Shown: positions 35,015 to 46,397 of the stretch, in pieces
How the letters are laid out: each line of letters starts with the position of its first letter
Numbering within the stretch: position 1 is the stretch's first letter
Source: Erythroxylum novogranatense
Lineage: Eukaryota > Streptophyta > Magnoliopsida > Malpighiales > Erythroxylaceae
Direction of reading: 5' to 3'
Length of the DNA: 64,000 nt
NCBI GenBank assembly: GCA_029891385.1
Contig: CM057228.1
Span: 86,044,964 to 86,108,963 of the forward strand
Translations under genes and position numbers: made by a program
The notes under the pieces: generated by a model
What the model was told of the DNA's origin: nothing
The model's input: the letters and a program-made list of their open reading frames with translations, nothing else
Databases searched by the model: none

Positions 35015-35860
35015 CTCCTCAGAAACACATCAGAAATTCCTCACAATGGGAATATCCTCCACCCTACTCATTGACACCGGTATCCGAACACGCCAAGAAG
35101 GCTTCACGCCTCTCCCCATCGCTTATCGCCTAATAAAGTCGAATAAGCCGTGACGGTGTCAACTTTCATCTCCCCGAAAACTACTTTCACCCTCACCGCA
35201 TCAAATTCCACTTCCTTTTTACCACAATCCAGCCACTTTATACTCTCCATCACATCCATTCCAACGATCACATCTAACCCTTCAGATCTAGAGGTAGCAG
35301 ATCTACTACTAAACTAGATCCATCAATCACAAGCTCACAATCTCTAAAGATCCGGCTCACGACAACAGTCCTCCCTAACGGAGTACTAACAAATAGAAAC
35401 TCATCCAATAAAACTGACTACATACTAGACAATAACACACTCGTAGAGACAAAGGAATGAGTGGAACCCGAGTCAAAAAGAACATATACATCAGAATGAA
35501 AGAGCTGAGCCATACCAGTTACAACCTCAGATGCGACTGCAGCCTCCTCTCGAGTCATAGCAAACACCCGAGCTTGTGCTTGCCCTCTCGGTCTCCCTGG
35601 CGGAATAGATTTCCTCACGGACCCATTGCCCACCTGTGCCGGTCCGTCCTCACTGTCTCCACTCTCTTCGAGCTCGAATCGAGATCCCGCCTCGGGCCCA
35701 CAAAGGACAGCCTCAACTGATGTCCTTCTCTCCACACTTGAAACAAGCATCGGATAATTTATTTACATTCACCCGATGGGGGTTCCCACAATGCTCACAT
35801 AGAGGAGTCGGATTCTGCTTTCTCGTCTCCGCTATTTCCTCCCACCGAGGAGGCCTGCAG
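35015..35860 (-). pseudogene. Element B protease and Gag zinc motifs
   Basis: At 35418-35750 the minus strand reads VYVLFDSGSTHSFVS, a retropepsin active site with DSG intact (about 35440-35485). Upstream (35735-35830) lie cysteine-rich motifs CEHCG and ACFKCGE, remnants of the double zinc motif of Tekay-type Gag; the second is broken by a frameshift. Between protease and RT (35015-35417) no continuous frame exists. Confidence 0.7.
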
Positions 35861-36752
35861 TGACTCGCTCGAACTACCCGCTCACGAGGGCACCGCCGCC
35901 TCCCGACTCAGACTCGAAACTCTTCTTACCGGAAGGCCTCAACACTACCTCTCCGAGGAGCTGCTCTCTGCCTTTCTTTTCCGCCACTTCTTGTTCGATG
36001 TTCTCCGGCTTTTTCGCTTAGAGTGCCGATCTACCAATACCGATAATTAGAAAATTATGTATTATTACCTTCTCTCGATCCCTAGATGGAGGCCTCCTCA
36101 AACTTTCTCGCACTTGTCTTCCTCATTAGCCACCATATGCTGATAGCGAGACAGTGAGTGAATCTCACCATACTCACTCACGCATAGCCCTCTCGAGCCA
36201 AATTAAAACTCCCCGGCTTTATCTTGCATATAAACCCAAGAGAAGTACTTTTCTGAAATAATTCTCCAAAATCTTTCCATAACAACACAGAGGTACTACC
36301 GACTCGGGTACCGACTCCCACCAATGAAGAGCATTCCCGCAAAGACTCACCGTGATACTCCAACTTCTCATCATCTGTGCATTTCATATGTACAGTAACC
36401 CTCTCGTCCTCTTCATCCAAGCTTGACTTCCTGGATTAGTGGTACCATGAAAGTCCACCGCCCATATTTTCGCAACTTGTCATAACGCCTCGCCCCTAAT
36501 CACTGGAGGTGGAGTTGAGCTGAGTCTCGAGATCCCCACCCATGGCAAGGTGAATGCAGGCAAAGCTCGAAAATCTGCGGATCCATCGCAGCATAGCAGG
36601 AGGAGGAGGGGTTGCTCCTCGGGTTGCACACTAGTGCCTTGAGCTGTGAGTCGAGTGTGTCCCATCGATTGTGGGACATGAGACTCATCTGTGTTTTCCT
36701 GGCGGGAACTAGAGCAAGAAAGAGTGCCATGGGACCTACGCCAAGGTGGCAT
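35861..36752 (-). pseudogene. Element B gag, frameshifted
   Basis: The start at 36752 gives MPPWRRSHG, a basic N-terminus like that of Tekay-type Gag. At 36178-36420 the capsid region appears (VHMKCTDDEKLEY, then VLLWKDFGELFQK) but short indels move it between frames. No continuous Gag can be read. Confidence 0.65.
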
Positions 36753-36934
36753 ATTTACTCCTTCAAAATAAAACCGGTGAAAACTTTAGTTCAAAAGAAA
36801 TCATGCTAAAATCAAAGTTACAATTCATCATGTAGTCGAAATTACCATATAGGCATGTAAAATCGGTGAAAACAATACAAAAGGACACAAATCATGCAAT
36901 CCTAACGTTCTCCTTCTACCCAACCTAAACCAAA

Positions 36935-36946
36935 GCTCGATATTAT
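36935..36946 (-). promoter_or_regulatory. Degenerate primer binding site of element B
   Basis: Four bases past the LTR end, the minus strand reads ATAATATCGAGC, resembling TGGTATCAGAGC with three substitutions and a small indel. It is followed by TTTGGTTTAGG, similar to the TGGTTTAGG after the site in element A. Confidence 0.5.
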
Positions 36947-36949
36947 AAG

Positions 36950-39900
36950 TGATGGAACCCTCCTCGGTGCGACACGTGTCCGACGTCTGCGTGACATCTC
37001 GGACGCGATCCCCGAGGAAGCGATTCCTCACCACGAAAGAATCCTCAAACTGGACTAAATTTCACTTCATCCGAATAAAGTTGGATAGCTCGACCCTAAG
37101 TCTCTTCCAATAGCTTTAAGAAATACTTTTTTTTTCAAATTTTAAGTCTAAGATGGTCTAATACACAACACAAGGTGGCTGCCCATTTTTTTTTTTAAAA
37201 TAGACAGCACCTCCCCTAAAAACGTTCTAGTCCAATTTTCCAACCTAACTCCTACCTGCATAAAAAAAATACTTCTATCTTCCAATTCACAAACATATTC
37301 AACAATCAAACCACCCCAACTCCAATTGGCAACAACGCAAGCCTAGGTATCTAGCATTTCATCAATTCAATTTCTTAAAGACATACCATTTCATCTTTAC
37401 TTTTACAATCTCAAACATGAAATCTCATTATCATACATAACCATACATTCTTAAACATATACAATGAAACTTTAAAACCTTTAAACTTTATATGAAATGG
37501 ACAATTACAATGCTTTAACGAGCATTTTAGCCCGGATATATCCAAAAGCCAAAGAACGGTTACAAAAGCCCAAAATGCTAGTTAAAGCATTGGTTTCAAA
37601 AGTAAGACTTAAAAAAAAAACAAAAGCATCGGAGTAATTCTTCATTCCCGATGCAATAATTTGCTTTCTCTAAACTCGTGGAGGGAAGAAAAGGGGGTGA
37701 GCACGACGACTCCATGGGTAACAGCTTAATAAACAAGTATAAGCTAAAACATGCATCGATAATTATAATTTCAAGTCAATAATCATCAATTTCATTTTCT
37801 AACAAATAAGACATTTACCAAATCACCAAATATCGATAACATCACAAAAGCATATCACGATGGTCCGAGTGATCCTAACAGACGTACTACACATGTTCGA
37901 CAAAGCACCATGTGTAGTCAGGAATGAGGGGAGTCCGATTTGGATCTCCTATGCCATCAAGGCAAAGTAGGCGAAGGTTTATGACAAGTGCGCACTTGCT
38001 AACAGAGCGGATCACTACAAACCCAAGAAATCATAGATGTTCACATTTGGCATTCTTCCTACATCTCATATTCACATTTTGTTCACTTTCAATCAAGTTT
38101 CCACAATCTTGCCATACATGCAATTATTCACAAGGATTTGCCACAATTGGCCATTTCAATTCGGTACGTTATCATGTAACAAACAATTTTACAAACCTTG
38201 ACACATATATATACATCAAAAGGCACATAAAACATGTTCAAACTATCACAACCACTATTTCATTCAAAAGTTGAAAGTCATAGGAAACTACTCAAGAGTC
38301 ATTTAAGTAGCTTATTACTTAATTATTAAAAAGTTACCCACCTTGACTTCGTTGGTTCGGAATTTGGTTCACTTGACCCAATGGATTTTTTTGACCCTCT
38401 TCACTTTCCAAACGTCGCAAATGACCTTAAATCAAGCATAATAAGGCTAATTAATAAAAGAGTAAGGTGCTGGAATTTTAAAAGAAACATAAACCTTGAC
38501 TTTCATCTAACCTAACTCTCCCTACACCTTTCCTCAGCCATTGCCACTAACACCTCTCTCACTTCGATCAGTTTTTTTTCGATAGTTCTGTACTTTCATA
38601 ACCCATCTTCCTTCCTTTAGCTCTAGGATAGATTACATTATCTCCATTCACCTTCATTGAATACATTAAACACAAAAATTCTAAGTTCCAAGAGAAAGAT
38701 CACTGCTGAAATTTTCTCCAACTGTAAAAACTTAAATCTAAACCAATATAACCTCACCTAAACCTTCCTATAATTCTCCTAGGCTATACCAACATAAAAA
38801 CCCCATCAAAACTACTCTAAAAGTTCAAAATTTCTCAATCCTAAGCCATGAACACATGCTGGAATTTTAACAAAGCTTTCTTAATTTTGCTTCTTTCATT
38901 TTTCTTTCACCAATACCTCTCAAACCACCGTTATTAACCAAACTAACATCAGAATCCTTAAAATTTCAAAATCCACTTGACCATCACGACATCCCCTTCT
39001 ATTTTCTATAGAAACCTACACAAAACTCTTTCCTTTCTCATTCTTTCACTAAAACCTCATCCAATCATCCATTTAAACATGAAAGAAGATAAAACTCAAA
39101 CAAACCAATCTATAATTTCAAACCCTAACCAAACCTAATCTAATTTTGTTTCTTCTTCCTCTTCTTACCTTCTTCTTCTACTTCTAACCATATATTTTAA
39201 ATAAGAAAGAGGAAACCCTAAATAGATAGCCAAAATTCAAATCTTCTTACCTAGGTTGAAACCCACGACTTCTTCTTCTTCTAAAGATGAAATAACTCCT
39301 TCCTTCCTCTTTTCTTACATAAACCACGTGAATCTACCTTGCTCAAGCTTGAAACACCTTCTTCTTCCCTTCTCCTTGGATGGCCGATTGTCTCCTCTCT
39401 TTTTTCTTCTTTGATTTTCAAATCGCCACTTCTCTTCTTTGGTGTATTTTCAGATAACTTGAAAGATGACCTAGGTTTTGCTTCATCTCATTAATTCTCT
39501 ATGTCAAAAAAACGACAACACTTTACTCCTTCCTCCCAACATTTTCAGAGGTCACTTAATAAGGTTGGTCAAAGATGAAGCCTTAGGAAATTAAAAAACT
39601 AAGCATTTACATGAAACCTAAGCCCAAATTTTCAAGTCCAAATTTCCTCCTTAAAACTTTTCCCAAAATTTTCATCTTCCCTCTTTCCATTTCAAACTTA
39701 ACTTTTGTGGGCTCCCACTTAAAAGCCCATAGGCTCCATTCCTTTTTCATTTAATCTTCCATACAAACCCTAGCCCACTTAATTAATAAACCTAAAGCCT
39801 TATAACCATTTAAACAAATTCTAATTTATTCCTAACATGACCTAATTTAATAATTCTTATTCTTTGAAAATATAATACAAAATTAAAATTCTAATTTAAC

Positions 39901-40123
39901 TAAATTCCTGAAATTTAATATTATTGCTATAAATTCTAACTCTCAATTTCTTCAATTACTAATTATTGCTCTAAAAATCCCAAATTATTCTAACCAATCG
40001 GAAATCTAATAAAACCCTAATTGAAACCCTAATTACTTCAATTAATACTAGCCAAAAGATAATGAACTTACCAATAATTTAAACAAACCTATTTAATAAA
40101 GAAAAAGAGAACGGGGTCTAACA
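36950..40123 (-). repeat. 5' LTR of element B (3174 bp)
   Basis: The uninterrupted copy. It reads TGATGGAACC at its left edge and ends GGGGTCTAACA at 40123 before the duplicated ATCCA. Its 39549/39559 region shows the empty site for element C (TCACTTAATAAGG). Confidence 0.9.
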
Positions 40124-40128
40124 ATCCA

Positions 40129-40160
40129 TGTATCCTCCCAGGGGGTATTTGGGTGTTACA
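40129..40160 (+). repeat. 3' LTR of element A, last segment
   Basis: TGTATCCTCCCAGGGGG through GGGTGTTACA, identical to the end of the 5' LTR (13207-13238), followed by the duplicated TGAAC. Confidence 0.9.
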
Positions 40161-40165
40161 TGAAC

Positions 40166-40570
40166 CCTAATTTTCCAATCTAAGATATAATTCGTTTTCA
40201 ATGATTAAAAACAACCTAAGGATTTAGTGAAAACCTTTGCAATTGGTCTTTAATTAATCTGAACTTTTTACTCAAATTTTCTTAGCAATTTCTCTCTTGA
40301 AAACTTTTAGCTTTGTTTTAATTTTCTAAACTTAAATCACGTCTTCTTCTTTCTTTTCTTATTTACTTTTAACATAAACAAACAAATCCCCCAATCTGGT
40401 CTTAAGAGCATTCGATTTTTGTTTTCCCCTTTGACATTCACGCATACTTTGCTTGAAAGTAAGAAAATTTTCCTTGTGTTTTGATCTCTGTGGGACGATA
40501 CCCTTGCTTCACTATACTACAAATCAATTTAAGTAGGGGATTAAATTTGTAGGCTAACGATAACCTATCA
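40166..40570 (+). repeat. Athila 3' LTR, last segment
   Basis: T-rich sequence containing CTCTGTGGGACGATACCC and ending GATAACCTATCA, typical of the U5 end of Athila LTRs. Confidence 0.75.
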
Positions 40571-41548
40571 ATGCTCGGCTAAATTCACATTTCCTCTTGA
40601 GAATGTAGTATCGGCTTGAGTTCACCGGTTCTTAAAAAAGGGAGTTAATCTTACATTGTCAAGTTTAATTGCATTGTTGTAAATTCCTGAGTTAGGGTTT
40701 ACTATCGTGTAGTTAGATTAGCTTGGTTATAGTTTAATCAAGTGTCGAACAATGCCTTACGTTATGGAATTGGTTAGTTGTAGAACTTTGATGCTCAATA
40801 TATGAAGTTTCATATATGTCTTTTGGTAATTATGTTAATTCTCTTTATCTGCCTAGTTGTGTTTGAGCCAATTGACCAATTGCATTAACTTGTCCATTTC
40901 ACACACTAAGATGCATTTAACAAGACTTTAATTAACGGAGTTCATTAATTAAAACCTTGGACTTAAAGAGTCCTTTAAGGTTCTAAGGCTTTAGAGCACT
41001 TAATGAGATCTTGAGAAATGGAGTTCATTAATCAAGATCCTGGACTTAAGGAGAGTCTTTAAGGTTTGTTAATCGAAAACTTCGTGAATTTCACTCCCTG
41101 AAAATTTGTTTTGAACCATGATAGCCTAAGCTCATTGTCAAGAGGATTTAATCTCATTTACTTATTACTCGAATTTTCAATTTCATTTTTTTTCAAAATT
41201 CAAAAAGATACTTTTTATACTTTGTCCTTCAATTTTAGTTAAATTTCCTTAGTTCTTTCAAATGATCCAAAACCCCCTTTTATCAACTTTGTTTGCATTT
41301 TTTTTGACAATTAGACTAGCTTAGACCTTTTTCACTTAGTTTTAATTAAGTGAGACGACCCAAGGTTGCATCCTATATTGTAATCCTTGAAATTTAATTA
41401 TTTTTTATTCGGTTTCTAAGGGATTGATCTTTAGATCGACACGAAGTGCCGATCACATACCAACAAAGAATGACAAATAATTAGTAGTCAAGGAACGATA
41501 TTATCTCTACTTCACCACAAGAAACAATGGTTCCACGTCTATTACACT
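40571..41548. other. Non-coding flank right of the Athila LTR
   Basis: No gene recognised. It contains a diverged direct repeat: GGAGTTCATTAATTAAAACC with CTTGGACTTAAAGAGTC (about 40936-40975), and GGAGTTCATTAATCAAGATCC with TGGACTTAAGGAGAGTC (about 41018-41060). The style of sequence and GATCGACACGAAGTGCC near 41430 suggest an old LTR fragment, but I cannot prove it. Confidence 0.4.
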
Positions 41549-41719
41549 CAGTGACGAAACCAGGAATTTAAGATAGGGGGTCCAAATATTTAATTTTTTA
41601 AATTTTGGAGTGCCCAATACACCACAAACCTTTAAATAACCCCATTATATATAATTATTTAATAATCTTGAGAGTGGGGGGCTCAGTGCACCATTGGCCC
41701 CCACCTACCTCCGTCCCTT
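41549..41719. mobile_element. hAT-type MITE (171 bp)
   Basis: The ends are imperfect inverted repeats (CAGTGACGAAACCAGG, against AAGGGACGGAGGTAGG as the complement of the right end), each followed inward by a GGGGG/CCCCC run. An exact 8-bp duplication ATTACACT flanks it (41541-41548 and 41720-41727); 8-bp duplications are the mark of hAT transposition. No coding capacity. Confidence 0.7.
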
Positions 41720-41845
41720 ATTACACTTGTCTCCTACCAACCTATTTAAACCAGTTTCGTAACCAAAAAATTAAACATTCTGTATCATTGTTAAACACAC
41801 AGCAGAAAAGGGGAGAAGATGCACCACTGTGGCGCGCACTATACC

Positions 41846-42216
41846 TGTTAGGTAAGGGACTTATTCCCATATTGGAAATAAGTGAGGGAGGGATGTGGCT
41901 TACAACCTATAAATAAACCCCCTCCCCGTTCCATTTATCTCATCCAAAACCAAGACAAAAATATTTACTCTTAGTAAGAGTAGTAAATTTTTGTGAGTAA
42001 TTTTTTGGGTGTATTGGGGTAAGGGTTGAGAGTGTGTGGAAACACTAATGAGTTGAGTGTTGAGTGTAAACATTGTAAGTATTGTTTTTCTCCCTAATAA
42101 AAAGGGTGTGCAGTAGCCCCAGAGACGTAGGTGCAATTTGGCCGAACTCCGTTATCAAATTTTGTGTTGTTTTACTGGCGTTTTTCGTTGCGTGAAAATA
42201 GTTTAATTTCCTAACA
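41846..42216 (+). repeat. 5' LTR of element E
   Basis: TGTTAGGTAAGGG to CCTAACA, 371 bp; TATA box TATAAATA at 41908-41915. Matches 55947-56312. Confidence 0.9.
41908..41915 (+). promoter_or_regulatory. TATA box in the LTR of E
   Basis: CCTATAAATAAACC; present again in the 3' LTR at 56003-56010. Confidence 0.6.
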
Positions 42217-42218
42217 AT

Positions 42219-42230
42219 TGGTATCAGAGC
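42219..42230 (+). promoter_or_regulatory. Primer binding site of element E (tRNA-Met)
   Basis: TGGTATCAGAGC, exact, two bases after the LTR. Confidence 0.9.
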
Positions 42231-42570
42231 CTGGGAAAAGTGTGTATGCTCTGTAGTCGCCACAGTAGTGGATCTTCTACATCAGAAATTGAAGCTTGGA
42301 GTTAGTATGCTCTGCAGTTGCCACAAGAATTGATCCTCTGCATCAGAAAACTTGCGTCAGGTTGTGATAAATACACCGTGCACGTAACTTCTGTCTAGGA
42401 GGTCGGGTTTTAAGTGAGACCGTTTGTGACCCCTCCACCCTTTCCTGGGATTTTACGTGGAATGGTAATATTGTCTAAGGAGTCTGTTTGACGTTCTTTC
42501 CTCGGTATTACCGAATCGGTTCACTTCACTAGTTGTCTATCTCAGAAGAAACTAGAAGTCAGTGTGAGTA

Positions 42571-43599
42571 ATGACTCCAGATGATATGCTCAACAAAATC
42601 GATAAGTTCGATGGCACGGATTTCGAAAACTGGAAGATACATATAGAGGATTATTTGTATCAGAAGAACCAGTTTCAACTGCTCTTTGGAAAGAAGCCAA
42701 AAAACATGTCAGAAGAAGAATGGGTTATTCTGGACAGGTAGGCTCTTGGAGCAATCCGAATGACCTTATCTCGGAATATAGCCTTTAATGTGTTAAAGGA
42801 AAAAACCACAAAAGCCCTTATGGAGGAACTAACGGAGTATTATGAAAAACCTTCAGCAGTAAACAAAGTACATTTGATGTGACGTTTGTTCAACTTGAAG
42901 ATGGCGGAAGGCACCTCTGTAGATCATCATATCAATGAACTCAACAAAGTCTTAAACCAGTTGAGTACAGTGAATATTGATCTTGATGATGAAATACAGG
43001 CCTTAATACTTTTATCATCCCTCCCAGAAAGTTGGAGTGCCACAGTCACATCAGTGAGTAACTCAATGGGAACCAACAAATTGAAGTTTAAGGATGTTAG
43101 TGGTCTTATTACTAACGAGGAAACCCGAAGAAAAGAAGTAGGTGAAACCTCATCCTCCTCCGCCCTTGCTGCAGAATCAAAAGGAAGAAACAGAGGACGT
43201 GGAAAATCGAGATACCGTGATAGATCAAAGGACAGGAGGTCCAAGTCACAGAATCCCGCTACTTCTCAAAACTCAAAAAATATTGAGTATTGGAATTGTG
43301 GAAAGGTTGGGCACTACAGAAATCAATGCAAGAACGGTTCAAAGAAGCAGGAGTCAAACAATCAGGAGGCAAATATAGCTTCCACCTTAGGTGAGGATGA
43401 TACCTTGATATGTGCCTTAGAAAACAAGCAAGATACATGGATATTGGACTCCGGAGCATCGTTTCATACAACTTCGGAGAAAGATCTTCTTGAGAAGTAT
43501 GTGCCTGGAAATCTCGGCAGTGTGTATCTTGGTAATGATCAACCATGCAAGATTGTCAGTAAAGGTGTAGTTAAGCTCAAGCTGAATGGAGCCATCTAG
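42571..43599 (+). pseudogene. Element E gag and protease
   Basis: The ATG at 42571 opens MTPDDMLNKIDKFDGTDFEN, the usual Tnt1-like Gag start (DUF4219/UBN2 region). In-frame stops lie at 42739-42741 and 42880-42882. The capsid region continues (HHINELNKVLNQL, LLSSLPESW), then a basic linker. The zinc knuckle at about 43288-43329 reads YWNCGKVGHYRNQC, with Tyr where its first cysteine should be. The protease active site WILDSGASFHTT is intact (Asp codon at 43447). A TAG at 43597 ends the stretch. Gag packages RNA; the protease cleaves the polyprotein. Confidence 0.8.
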
Positions 43600-43602
43600 G
43601 AG

Positions 43603-44900
43603 TTGAAGGATGTCAGACATATCCCTGATCTGAGAAAGATCTTAATCTCAGTGGGACAATTAGCAAATGAAGGCTACATCACAACTTTCCGTAGTGATGA
43701 ATGGAAGGTATCAAAGGGAGCAATGATTGTAACACAAGGAAAGAAGAATGGTACTCTACTAACAATTTGGAGCATGTTGTTCAATTACTGATTACAAGGA
43801 AGTGGAGATTTCAACTTGTGGCACCGAGACTTGTACATGAGTGAAAAGGAATGAAGTTAATGCATTCCCATGGAAAACTATCAGTCTGATCAAGAGAACT
43901 TGATACGTGTGAAGATCGCATTCTTGAAAGCGTAAGAGAGTCGACTTTCAAGCGGTAGTAGAACGCCAAAGAAGGAAAAACTTGAGCTCGTGCATTCTGA
44001 TGTTTGGGGACCAACAACTACTCCATCCATTGGTGGAAAGCACTATTTCGTGACATTCATTGATGATCACTCCCGTAAGGTGTGGGTTTACTTTCTGAGA
44101 CACAAGTTAGAAGTATTTGATACTTTTAAAACATGGAAGGCTATGGTTGAAAATGAGATGGGTCTCAAGATAAAGAAGCTCAGAACTGACAATGGTGGAG
44201 AATATGAGGACACTAGATTCAAAAAGTTTTGCTATGAGCATGGAATTAGAATGGAGAGAACCGTGCCAGGAATGCCATAACATAATGGTGTAGCGGAGCG
44301 TATGAATCGAACCTTAACTGAAAGGGCTAGAAGTATGCGGATGCAATCAGGTTTGCCAAAGCAATTCTGGGCAGAAGCAGTCAACTCAACAGCTTATCTC
44401 ATCAACCGAGGTCCATTAGTTCCATTGGAGTACAAGATACCAGAGGAGGTTTGGAGTGGAGAAAATGTGAATCTCTCACACCTTAAGGTATTTGGTTGTA
44501 CAACATATGTGCATATCAGTGATCAAGGCAGAAATAAACTTGATCCAAAATCTAAGAAATGCACATTTATTGGCTATGGTGAGGATGAGTTTGGATATCG
44601 CATTTGGGATGATGAAAACAAGAAGATCATTCGGAGTAGAGATGTTATCTTTAATGAAAAGCTTATGTATAAAGAACGACATGCATTGGAGAACACCCCT
44701 CATAGAGACCCTGTATTTGTTGATATCAGCAGTATCCCAACTTTTCCAGTGAGACAAACAGAAGTAAATCCTCAATCAGAGGAAACTATTGAAGAAGAAG
44801 CTCAGCCTGAATCACCACAGCCCACCTCTCTTGTTCCTGAGTTAAGAAGGTCTTCACGACCTTATGTGCCAAACAGGAGATTCTCAGACTATCTATTGTT
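43603..44900 (+). pseudogene. Element E integrase
   Basis: 43603-43791 holds the strands after protease (VRHIPDLRKILISVGQL). The GAG-pre-integrase zinc region at 43792-43985 is broken. The core has Asp in HSDVWGP (about 43993), Asp in RTDNGGEY (about 44197) and Glu in NGVAERMNRTL (about 44296). A TAA at 44278-44280 sits just before the last motif; otherwise the three acidic residues are kept. KVFGCTTYVHI and FIGYGEDEFGYRIWD mark the C-terminal domain. Confidence 0.8.
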
Positions 44901-45383
44901 AACTGATGGAGGCGAGCCTGAGTCTTACAAAGAGGCATGCCAAACAGAAGATGCCAGCAAGTGGGAGCTTGCAATGAAAGATGAGATGAGATCTTTAATC
45001 TCCAATCAGACTTGGGAACTAACAAACTTACCAAATGGAAAGAAGGCTCTCCACAATAAATGGGTATATCGGGTCAAAGAGGAGTTTGATGGTTCCAAAA
45101 GATACAAAGCTCGGTTAGTAGTCAAAGGGTTCCAGCAGAAGGAAGGAATAAACTATACCGACATTTTCTCTCCGGTAGTGAAGCTTAATACCATCAGAAC
45201 GGTGTTAAGTATTGTTGCAAGTCAAGATCTCCATCTTGAGCAGCTTGATGTGAAGACAACATTTTTTCGTGGAGACTTGGACGAGGAGATATTTATGCAC
45301 CAGCCAGAGGGTTTTCTGGAGAAAGGAAAAGAGCATTTAGTGTGTAACTTGAAGAAAAGCTTGTACGGTCTTAAAGAAGCCCC
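44901..45383 (+). pseudogene. Element E reverse transcriptase, N-terminal part
   Basis: RVT_2-type RT: WELAMKDEMRSL, NKWVYRVKEEFDG, YKARLVVKGFQQKEGINY, FSPVVKLNTIRTVLS and QLDVKTTFFRGDLDEEIF (first catalytic Asp region). The frame is open up to SLYGLKEAP, where element F cuts between 45383 and 45384. It resumes in frame at 54770 if one GCCCC is ignored. Confidence 0.85.
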
Positions 45384-45529
45384 TGTTAAGTCAAAATGAC
45401 TTTACTTAGTTATAATTTGATGTATAACAAAGAGCAAAAGAAAAGAAAAACAAAACAGACGAAGTAATACAGACGAAGCAACACAGACGCAGACGCACAA
45501 TAAGACGTAGACGAAGAACGCAGAAGAAA

Positions 45530-45660
45530 AAAACAGACAAAGACGCGAATAGAAAAACAGACAAAGACGCGAACAGAAAAACAGACGAAGACGCAAACAG
45601 AAAAACAGATGAAGACGCGAACAGAAAAACAGACAAAGACGAGAATAGAAAAGACAGACG
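45530..45660 (+). repeat. 24-bp minisatellite in the LTR of F
   Basis: About five units of the type ACAGACAAAGACGCGAATAG followed by AAAA. The 3' LTR array (about 53960-54090) is scrambled relative to it. Confidence 0.75.
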
Positions 45661-45797
45661 CAGAAGAAGAATTGAAAAAACAGATGCAAGAGTCAGTTCG
45701 GGTTAGTTACAGAACTCAACTGATTAACCGTTTCTGTTAAAGATTCAAGAAGCAAGAATCAAGAAACAAGAATCAAGAAGTAGTTGGAGATGAAGGA

Positions 45798-45805
45798 TAT
45801 AAATA
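45798..45805 (+). promoter_or_regulatory. TATA box in the LTR of F
   Basis: TATAAATA in GGATATAAATACAAG; present also in the 3' LTR at 54222-54229. Confidence 0.6.
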
Positions 45806-46342
45806 CAAGTCAAAGTCGAAGATTGCAAAGTTAGTCAAAGTTAACTGAAACGTTATCGTAAAAGCATTCTATGCAAAATTAGCCGAGAGCTATTCTTAGT
45901 GTAACAAGTGTTCAAACACTTATCTGTGAGAAAGTAGTACAGATAGCCTGCAAAGGCTAAGTGTGAAAGAATAATGGTTGTAGAGACCTGAAGAGGCTGG
46001 CAAAGAATACTTGTAAAGTTGAAGAGATAGTGAAAATCTCATAAAGAACTCTAAGGACTGGACGTAGCCCACGGTTTGGGGTGAACCAGGATAAATCGTT
46101 GTGTCAACTACTCTTGCTCTATCTCTCTTTTAGATTCAAGTTTTTATCATTACTTGGTTTGAAACAAAGTTTTTCAAAGTTTTTGATTAGTTAGAATCTA
46201 TCGGAAATTCTGTAAAAGAATTTTATTTCTAACAAACAGTTTTGAAAGATTTTCAAAAAAGGGAATACACAATTCAACCCCCCTTCTCGTGCATTCTTAT
46301 ATTGTTTTCTCAGCATTGTATTAACGTGTGATTCACTTCAAT

Positions 46343-46354
46343 TGGTATCAGAGC
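46343..46354 (+). promoter_or_regulatory. Primer binding site of element F (tRNA-Met)
   Basis: TGGTATCAGAGC, exact, two bases after the LTR. Confidence 0.9.
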
Positions 46355-46397
46355 GAGGTATCCAAGGATCACTTTAACAAAGTGTGGATCAAAGAAA

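Larger units (their letters stand above)
17026..40123 (-). mobile_element. Element B: Tekay/Del-like Ty3/gypsy chromovirus in the 3' LTR of A
   Basis: The element starts TGTTGGAACC on the plus strand and ends GGGGTCTAACA at 40123. It is flanked by exact 5-bp duplications ATCCA (17021-17025, 40124-40128). The coding strand is minus: gag from 36752, protease, RT, RNase H, integrase and a chromodomain ending at 32099. LTRs are about 3.17 kb. The left LTR (its 3' LTR) is itself split by element C. The C-terminal chromodomain and two zinc motifs in Gag point to the Tekay lineage. Many frameshifts are present, some possibly sequence error. Confidence 0.9.
11351..40160 (+). mobile_element. Element A: non-autonomous LTR retrotransposon in the Athila LTR
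   Basis: LTRs start TGTAACACCC and end GGGTGTTACA, a perfect 10-bp terminal inverted repeat. The target duplication TGAAC is exact (11346-11350 and 40161-40165). A tRNA-Met primer site follows the 5' LTR and a polypurine tract precedes the 3' LTR, but the 1.93-kb interior has no gag or pol, so mobility would depend on enzymes from another element. LTR ends and the AATTTCGAGGACGAAATT motif before the polypurine tract suggest a chromovirus-type partner. The 3' LTR is split by element B. The interior carries an opposite-strand gene-like cassette at 14747-15099. Confidence 0.9.
2870..40570 (+). mobile_element. Athila-type Ty3/gypsy retrotransposon, interrupted by a three-deep nest
   Basis: Domain order gag, protease, RT, RNase H, integrase and the absence of a chromodomain place it in the Athila/Tat branch. 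A polypurine tract at 9393-9406 (GTGTGGGGGAATT) leads into an LTR that starts TGATTGAG at 9407 and ends CTATCA at 40570, giving inverted TGAT/ATCA ends. The LTR is split at 11350/40166 by element A, whose TSD is TGAAC. Without the insertion the LTR would be about 2.35 kb. The 5' end is missing because the Copia element interrupts gag at about 2869. Every gene has stops or frameshifts. Confidence 0.85.
45384..46340 (+). repeat. 5' LTR of element F
   Basis: 957 bp with TATA box TATAAATA at 45798-45805 and a purine-rich minisatellite at 45470-45660. Matches 53815-54764. Confidence 0.9.

Noticed and set aside
45402..45689. Minus-strand open frame rich in Leu, Phe, Cys and Ser
   Set aside because: It is a translation of the 24-bp LTR minisatellite; the repeated LFFCSRLC pattern has no independent support and is altered in the other LTR.
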